Shown: in pieces, positions 59,146 to 64,000 of the stretch
Position numbering within the stretch: the first letter of the stretch is position 1
Layout of the letters: every line of letters starts with the position of its first letter
Source of the DNA: an uncultured Oceanospirillaceae bacterium
GTDB taxonomy: Bacteria; Pseudomonadota; Gammaproteobacteria; Pseudomonadales; Balneatricaceae
DNA: 64,000 bases
Direction: 5' to 3'
Assembly (NCBI GenBank): GCA_937138495.1
Contig: CAKZPE010000094.1
Location: 62,001 to 126,000, forward strand
The notes under the pieces: generated by a model
The model's input: the letters and a program-made list of their open reading frames with translations, nothing else
Told to the model about the DNA's origin: nothing
The model's database searches: none
Translations under genes and position numbers: made by a program

Positions 59146-62100
59146 TTAGATATTTACACAAGCAGTTACTTCCAATCCCTCATCCACACAGGCAAACTGA
59201 TCGTCCAGTTTGCTGATGCCGACGCCGCTGGTTTTTCTGACTCTTATCTGTACCGGTACCCGCTCTTTCAGGGCGGCGACGTGGCTGATGACGCCGATCA
59301 TTTTGCCGCTGGCGTTTAGGTTATCCAGTGCGTCCAGTGCGATGTCCAGCGTGGCGCTGTCCAGGGTGCCGAAGCCTTCGTCGAGGAACAGAGAGTCGAT
59401 GCTGGTTTTCTGGCTGACCAGATCTGACAGTGCCAGTGCCAGTGCCAGGCTCACCAGGAAGCTTTCGCCGCCGGAGAGGGTTTTGGTGTCCCGCACCGCA
59501 TCGCCCTGCCAGGTGTCTACCACTTGCAGTTCCAGTGCTTCGGCCTGGTCCTGTTTAGGTTTTAGCTGATAGCGGCCGTGCAGCCGGTTGAGCTGAATAT
59601 TGGCCAGGTGTACCAGATGTTCCAGCGTCAGGCTTTGGGCAAATTTACGGAATTTATCGCCCTTTTGTGAGCCGATGAGGCTGGTGAGATAGCCTACGTC
59701 TTCGTAGTCGGCTTCGCATTGCTGAATGTCTTCCAGTAAACGGGCCTGTTCTGAACGTTTACGCTGGTCATCTTCCAACCGGTGGCTGTTGCGGCCCTGT
59801 GCGGCAATCAGTTCACGCTGTTCGGTTTGCAGGGTATCCAGTTGTTCGCTCAGTTGTTCCGGTGTCAGTTCAGGCGTGTTTTCAGCGTCGCTATTCGGTT
59901 CATCGGTGCCTGCTTCCGGTTGCAGCGCGGCCAGTTGCTGTTCCTTTTGTTCAAGGCGGGTTTTCGCGGCGTTGATCTGCAGATCCAGCTGCTTTTGCAG
60001 TTCAGTAAGACGCGCCCGTTCTTCCGGTTCCAGCAGCGCTGATAACAGTTCTGCTTCATCATTAAAGACACTTTCGCTGAGTTGTGACTGCCAGCTTTGT
60101 TCTGCCGCTGTCAGCTCAGTCTGCTGCTGTGCCATCCGTTTATTCAGTTCAGCCAACTGGCCACTTAACTGCTGTAGCTGGCTGTGCACTTGCTGGTATT
60201 TCTGCAATGCCTGTTCAGCGGCCTGCCGTGCTGTCGCCGTTTTCTCTGCCGCTTGCTGTCGGGCAGCGCCCGTGTCCGCTTCTGCAAACATCGCCTGCCG
60301 GCTTGCCTGTAACGCTTGCAGCGCTTCGCTGGCTAAGCTGAGTTCGGACTGCAGATCCTTCGCTTTCTGTTCCAGTTGCTGCTGTTGCTGCAGCTGTTCG
60401 GCCATTGTTTCCTGTCGCTGCTGACGTTGTGTCTGTGCTTTTTCCAATGCCTCCCGACAGGTTTGCCAGTCTGTCACCAGAATTTCCTGCTGCTGAAGCC
60501 AGTTTTCACAGACTTCTGCATCCTTCAGGTCCGGCACAGGTAGCCCCTGAGTGGCAATGGCCGCTTCCAGTTCGCTGACGGTTTGCCCGGCACCGTTCAG
60601 ATATTCCTGACGGCTGGTTTCCAGCCGCTGCACTTCTGCTGTCTGTTTGTTCAGGAAGTCTGTGATCTGTTGTTGTTGCTGGCGCAAGCCTTCCGCCCGC
60701 TCAGTCACCTGAGCGCGGTGTTTATTCAGTTCGGCCTGCTGTTGCTGCAACTGAGTCACTTGCTGACGGATTTGCTGGAAAGCTTCCTGCTGGCCCTGCG
60801 TATCCGCATGGAACTGCTGCAACGCCTGCTGATCGCCAATCACCAGTTGAATGCTTAATTGCTGGCCGATCTCCTGCCAGCGCTGTTCAGCGCTTTGCTG
60901 TTCCGCCTGCAGTTGCTGTAACTGGGTGTGCCATTCCTGTTGCTGAGCGGTCAGTAATTTAATCTCACCGGCAACGTGCATGCCCTGCTGTTTAACCTTT
61001 TCCAGTTCCTGTTCTGCAGCATCAAACCGCTGCTGGGTTTCAGGCACATTGAGGGTCTGATATTCACTCACCAGCGGATGGTCTTTCGAACCGCATAACG
61101 GGCACGGCTGATCAGCTTCCAGCTGCTCACGTAACTGGGTCAGGTCAGCAATTTTCCGGTCCTGTTCCAGCATAGTCTGTAAATCTTTACGGCTTTGCTG
61201 ATGGCTTGCATACAGCTGACGAAATTCTTCCCGCTGGGTATTCAGCTGTTCCAGTTGTTGCTGACGGCCAGTTTCAGCTGCATGCCCTTCCTGCTGGCGT
61301 TGCTGGTTCTGCTGCCAGTTGGAAATGAGGCTGTCCATTTCAACCCGGGCCTGATACAGCTGGTTAAAGCGCTGTTCTTCCTGTTGCTGACCGGCTTCAT
61401 CCAGGCTGACCGGCAGTGCCGTTATCTGTGCCTGCACGCCCGTGAGTTCTGCATCCAGACTCGCCAGCTGCTGTTCCGCCCGCCCCAAGTCAGCATGCAG
61501 ACTTGCCTGCTGTTGCTGGCTATCCGTTAGTTGTTGCTGGCCATTGCGCAGTGTTTCACTGGCTTTGGCGGTTTCCCGGTGCAGACGCTGCAGGGATTCA
61601 AACTGTACTTTCCAGCCGGACAGTTGTTCAGCCAGCCGGGAGATTTGCGGAGTCACCGTGGTGATCTTCGTCAGCTGCCCGTTCAGCTCAGTTTCCCGCT
61701 GCTGACAGGCGGCCAGTTGCTGTTGCTGTTCTGAGCCGGTTGTTAACGCTTGCAGCTGTTCGCTGGTCTGCCGCTGATCTGCCTGCCTGGCGTTTTGCTG
61801 TTCCTGCTGCGCTTTAATTTGCTCATCCAGCGGAATGATTTTTTCAGTCAGCAGGGTATCCAGTGCCTGTTGTTCGGCCTGCACGGCCTGGCTTTGCTGT
61901 TCTGCGTGCTGCTTATGCGCTTCGGCCTGTTGCTGTTCCGATTCCAGCGCAGCGGTTTTCTGCGTCAGTTCGCCCTGTTGCTGCTGTATCTGCTGCAGCT
62001 GTTCACGGTGCTGATGCAAGGAATACAGCGGTTGACGTAAGGCTTCTGCCGGCTGAGAACGGCTTAACCGTTCAAAGTCCGGGCCGTGAGTGTGTTGTTG

Positions 62101-62913
62101 CTGTTCACAGCCGGTCAGCGCCTCACGGGCAGCCATTAACTGCTGTCGGGCATCAGAAAGCTGCTGCTGGCGGTGCACCCTTTGCTGCAACTGTGTTATG
62201 TGTTTTTCCAGTGCAGTGCTTTGCTGCTGCAGCTGTTCGGTTTGCGTTTGCAGTTCGGCGGTTTCTTCAGGGCTCAGCAGCGAGTAGCCAGCCAGCCCGG
62301 CCCGGAGCGTGTCCAGATGGGCCTTACTTTCTTTGTGTTTCTCGTATACCCGCTCCGAAATTTTGCCGTAGATTTCAGTGCCAGTGAGTTCTTCCAGCAA
62401 TTCAGCCCGGTCGTTGGCATCTGCGTTCAGGAAGGCGGCAAACTGCCCCTGAGAAAGCATCATTGATTTAGTGAAGCGGCTGAAGTCCAGCCCGGTAAGT
62501 TCTTCCGTCTGCCGGAGTTTTTTATTGACCTGACTGGCAAGAATCTTGCCGTCGCTGATGCGGGCCAGTTCAACCTTGGCATCCTGCAGGTTTCCGCTTG
62601 CAGAATCCCGTGAACGGCGCTGACTCCAGAACGCCCGGTAGCCCTGCCCCCGCACTTCAAACTCCACTTCAGCCAGACATTCCGCACAGCCGCGGGTCAT
62701 CATTTCATTGCTGTTTTTGGAGAAGTTATTCAGCCGTGGTGTGCGGTGATATAACGCCAGACAGATGGCATCCAGCAGGGTTGTTTTCCCGGCGCCCGTG
62801 GCACCGATAATGGCAAACAGACCGTTGTCCACAAAGGGAGACTGGGTAAAGTCCAGTTTCCACTCGCCCTGCAGAGAGTTCAGGTTCTTCAGCCGTAAAC
62901 TTAAAATTTTCAT
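59146..62913 (-). CDS. sbcC: Exonuclease subunit SbcC
   Basis: A 1255-residue SMC-like ATPase, the large subunit of the SbcCD nuclease that cleaves hairpins and protein-bound DNA ends. Walker A GATGAGKTTLLDAI near residue 36; two very long Gln/Glu-rich coiled-coil arms; the zinc hook CPLCG near residue 605; C-terminal signature LSGGESFLVSLALALALSDLV, Walker B SLFLDEGFGTLD and the D-loop. The length is a little above the E. coli protein (1048), mostly from longer, Gln-rich coils. The sbcD stop lies 12 nt upstream, so both are one operon. Confidence 0.96.
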   Translation of the reverse strand: MKILSLRLKNLNSLQGEWKLDFTQSPFVDNGLFAIIGATGAGKTTLLDAICLALYHRTPRLNNFSKNSNEMMTRGCAECLAEVEFEVRGQGYRAFWSQRRSRDSASGNLQDAKVELARISDGKILASQVNKKLRQTEELTGLDFSRFTKSMMLSQGQFAAFLNADANDRAELLEELTGTEIYGKISERVYEKHKESKAHLDTLRAGLAGYSLLSPEETAELQTQTEQLQQQSTALEKHITQLQQRVHRQQQLSDARQQLMAAREALTGCEQQQHTHGPDFERLSRSQPAEALRQPLYSLHQHREQLQQIQQQQGELTQKTAALESEQQQAEAHKQHAEQQSQAVQAEQQALDTLLTEKIIPLDEQIKAQQEQQNARQADQRQTSEQLQALTTGSEQQQQLAACQQRETELNGQLTKITTVTPQISRLAEQLSGWKVQFESLQRLHRETAKASETLRNGQQQLTDSQQQQASLHADLGRAEQQLASLDAELTGVQAQITALPVSLDEAGQQQEEQRFNQLYQARVEMDSLISNWQQNQQRQQEGHAAETGRQQQLEQLNTQREEFRQLYASHQQSRKDLQTMLEQDRKIADLTQLREQLEADQPCPLCGSKDHPLVSEYQTLNVPETQQRFDAAEQELEKVKQQGMHVAGEIKLLTAQQQEWHTQLQQLQAEQQSAEQRWQEIGQQLSIQLVIGDQQALQQFHADTQGQQEAFQQIRQQVTQLQQQQAELNKHRAQVTERAEGLRQQQQQITDFLNKQTAEVQRLETSRQEYLNGAGQTVSELEAAIATQGLPVPDLKDAEVCENWLQQQEILVTDWQTCREALEKAQTQRQQRQETMAEQLQQQQQLEQKAKDLQSELSLASEALQALQASRQAMFAEADTGAARQQAAEKTATARQAAEQALQKYQQVHSQLQQLSGQLAELNKRMAQQQTELTAAEQSWQSQLSESVFNDEAELLSALLEPEERARLTELQKQLDLQINAAKTRLEQKEQQLAALQPEAGTDEPNSDAENTPELTPEQLSEQLDTLQTEQRELIAAQGRNSHRLEDDQRKRSEQARLLEDIQQCEADYEDVGYLTSLIGSQKGDKFRKFAQSLTLEHLVHLANIQLNRLHGRYQLKPKQDQAEALELQVVDTWQGDAVRDTKTLSGGESFLVSLALALALSDLVSQKTSIDSLFLDEGFGTLDSATLDIALDALDNLNASGKMIGVISHVAALKERVPVQIRVRKTSGVGISKLDDQFACVDEGLEVTACVNI

Positions 62914-62925
62914 CTGTCAGAGCCC

Positions 62926-64000
62926 TTAAAATCCGTCAATCAGAGACTGTTGCTGCATACCTTCCGGCTCTGCGGTTTCACTGTTTTTAACACTGGATGT
63001 CTTCGCGACCGGCTTTTTTTCAGCGACCGGTGCTGGCCCGGATTCTGGCAGGCTGCTGCCAAACAGATCACCTACCGGCGCTGGCTCTGGCGAAATCTCA
63101 GCAATTTCCGGCGCCACATCTTCAGGCTCCACATCTTCAGGCGCCACATCTTCAGGCGCCATATCTTCAGGCTCCAATGCTGTAACCTCTGATGCGTCCG
63201 AATCCGAAACATCAGGTTCAGATACCGCATCGGCTTCTACTGCATCGGCGGCCTGCTCTTCGGTTTCTTCATCCATTTGTTCTGCCGCTGCAGATTCAGT
63301 AACAGGTGTCTGTGTCACCGCCGTGGCGGCGCGGGTCAGCTCGGCTGCCAGTGCCTGGTCGTCTTCATCCAGGTTATCCCGCACTTCGCCCAACACTTGT
63401 GCAAAGCTGGTCCGTAACCGTTGCAGGCGTTGCTGCTCCGCATCACTGCTGAAGTCTTCCCGGGCCAGCCGTTGCTCAAACACATCCTGGGGGTTCAGTT
63501 CTGCCAGGGTTTCCCGCTGCTGACCGTCTGCCTGTTCAGATTTCTGTACCCGGCTGCGGCGCAGTTGCAACACTTCAACGTTATAGTCGGCGGTTAAGCC
63601 CTGAATACGCTGTTGTAAGTCATTCAGGTACGCCTGGGCACTGACTTCAATCGTCAGCCAGACAGGCAGCTCGCCAGTGGTATCCAGTGCTGACAGTTGT
63701 TCAGCGATGTCTTCCAGATCACCTTTAAGTTGCGCCATGGGCTGAAACATCGGCACCGGGAGTTCAGTCACTCTGGCGCGCTCACCGGGTGCGACGTCCA
63801 CCAGTAATACTTGTTTCTGGCTGCGCAGTTCATCAAAGCTCAGGGGAATCGGTGAGCCGCAGTAACGGATGGTGTCAGACTTGGCTACTTTCTGCGGCCG
63901 GTGAATATGGCCTAACGCGATGTAATCTGCCGGTGGAAAATGGCTGGCAGGAAAAGCTTCCAGTGAGCCAACGTATATATCCCGGACGGATTCGCTGGTC
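62926..64000 (-). CDS. sbcD: Exonuclease subunit SbcD, 5' end missing
   Basis: Only the last ~358 codons are in the window; the start lies beyond the right edge. The frame continues through 64000: VRDIYVGSLEAFPASHFP, then DYIALGHIHRPQKVA (metal-binding GHIHRPQ motif) and YCGSPIPLSFDE, the core of the SbcD/Mre11 metallophosphoesterase. After the usual capping domain (about to 63340) comes a long acidic tail with repeats of PEDVA and PEDM and many Pro/Asp/Glu residues; the protein ends QQQSLIDGF. Such an extension is unusual for SbcD. Confidence 0.95.
   Translation of the reverse strand, partial: TSESVRDIYVGSLEAFPASHFPPADYIALGHIHRPQKVAKSDTIRYCGSPIPLSFDELRSQKQVLLVDVAPGERARVTELPVPMFQPMAQLKGDLEDIAEQLSALDTTGELPVWLTIEVSAQAYLNDLQQRIQGLTADYNVEVLQLRRSRVQKSEQADGQQRETLAELNPQDVFEQRLAREDFSSDAEQQRLQRLRTSFAQVLGEVRDNLDEDDQALAAELTRAATAVTQTPVTESAAAEQMDEETEEQAADAVEADAVSEPDVSDSDASEVTALEPEDMAPEDVAPEDVEPEDVAPEIAEISPEPAPVGDLFGSSLPESGPAPVAEKKPVAKTSSVKNSETAEPEGMQQQSLIDGF

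Noticed and set aside
59726..60424. 232-codon plus-strand Ser/Cys-rich frame opposite sbcC
   Set aside because: Shadow of the Gln-rich coiled coil; composition is typical of antisense CAG-rich DNA.

Overview
The window is about 64 kb of a gammaproteobacterial chromosome, roughly 50-53 % G+C, with compact, mostly unidirectional operons. The gene mix points to a marine, Oceanospirillales-like heterotroph: RecQ, SbcCD, a full Bat/MoxR operon, polyamine and glutarate catabolism, a B12-riboswitch-controlled bluB, and many LysR, MarR and MocR regulators. This placement is inferred from gene content and codon style; no rRNA or other species marker lies in the window. I see no rRNA, tRNA, CRISPR array or intact insertion sequence.

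Layout. 0-5.3 kb (minus strand): a P-loop protein, an ABC exporter and an alpha/beta hydrolase, followed by a sensor kinase and the first codons of its response regulator. 5.6-7.0 kb: a two-gene accessory operon with a voltage-sensor channel that has lost its selectivity filter and a PD-(D/E)XK-like nuclease. 7.1-9.5 kb: a LysR regulator and a D-amino-acid aminotransferase gene preceded by about 300 nt of strongly foldable, unidentified leader RNA. 9.5-12.3 kb: an AT-rich island bounded by two near-identical terminators. It carries two attC-like integron sites, a small nuclease-like protein, and a divergent pair (a putative winged-helix protein and a wHTH-HEPN ribonuclease) with two tandem palindromic operators between them. 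12.3-21.9 kb: recQ, a glutathionyl-hydroquinone reductase, LysR/pirin, LysE, an isochorismatase-like hydrolase, and a MarR/EamA/nitroreductase unit with two perfect palindromic operators. 21.9-25.3 kb: a secreted ribosome-inactivating-protein (RIP) family candidate divergent from a DNA/RNA endonuclease, then a TerB-like protein and an AT-rich membrane-anchored protein.

25.7-32.9 kb: a Tat-exported multicopper oxidase, a decayed diguanylate cyclase fragment beside 22-bp tandem repeats, then polyamine catabolism (puuB, TetR, cupin; divergent puuA and potF-like). 33-36.6 kb: small enzymes and envelope proteins. 36.8-40.8 kb: a GabD-like dehydrogenase, a CaiB/BaiF CoA-transferase and glutaryl-CoA dehydrogenase. 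Together with puuA/puuB these could take cadaverine or putrescine to glutaryl-CoA or succinate. 41-43.2 kb: a GAF-GGDEF cyclase, a 23-bp repeat array, and bluB behind a cobalamin riboswitch. 43.4-50.6 kb: the moxR-DUF58-DUF4381-batA-batB-batD operon. 50.8-53.6 kb: a MocR regulator lacking the PLP lysine, divergent from two GNAT acetyltransferases. 53.8-56.7 kb: an XPB-like helicase overlapping a Bax1-like nuclease (DUF790), then an orphan ribbon-helix-helix protein. 56.8-59 kb: a SpoIIAA-like protein, a hairpin-rich non-coding segment and an AT-rich DUF4365 protein. 59.1-64 kb: sbcC and the truncated sbcD.

The best candidates for undescribed biology are the island at 9.5-12.3 kb (HEPN pair, operators, attC sites), the leader RNA of the aminotransferase, the filter-less channel plus nuclease operon, and the secreted RIP-like protein. 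All functional statements rest on motif reading by eye; no database search was possible.
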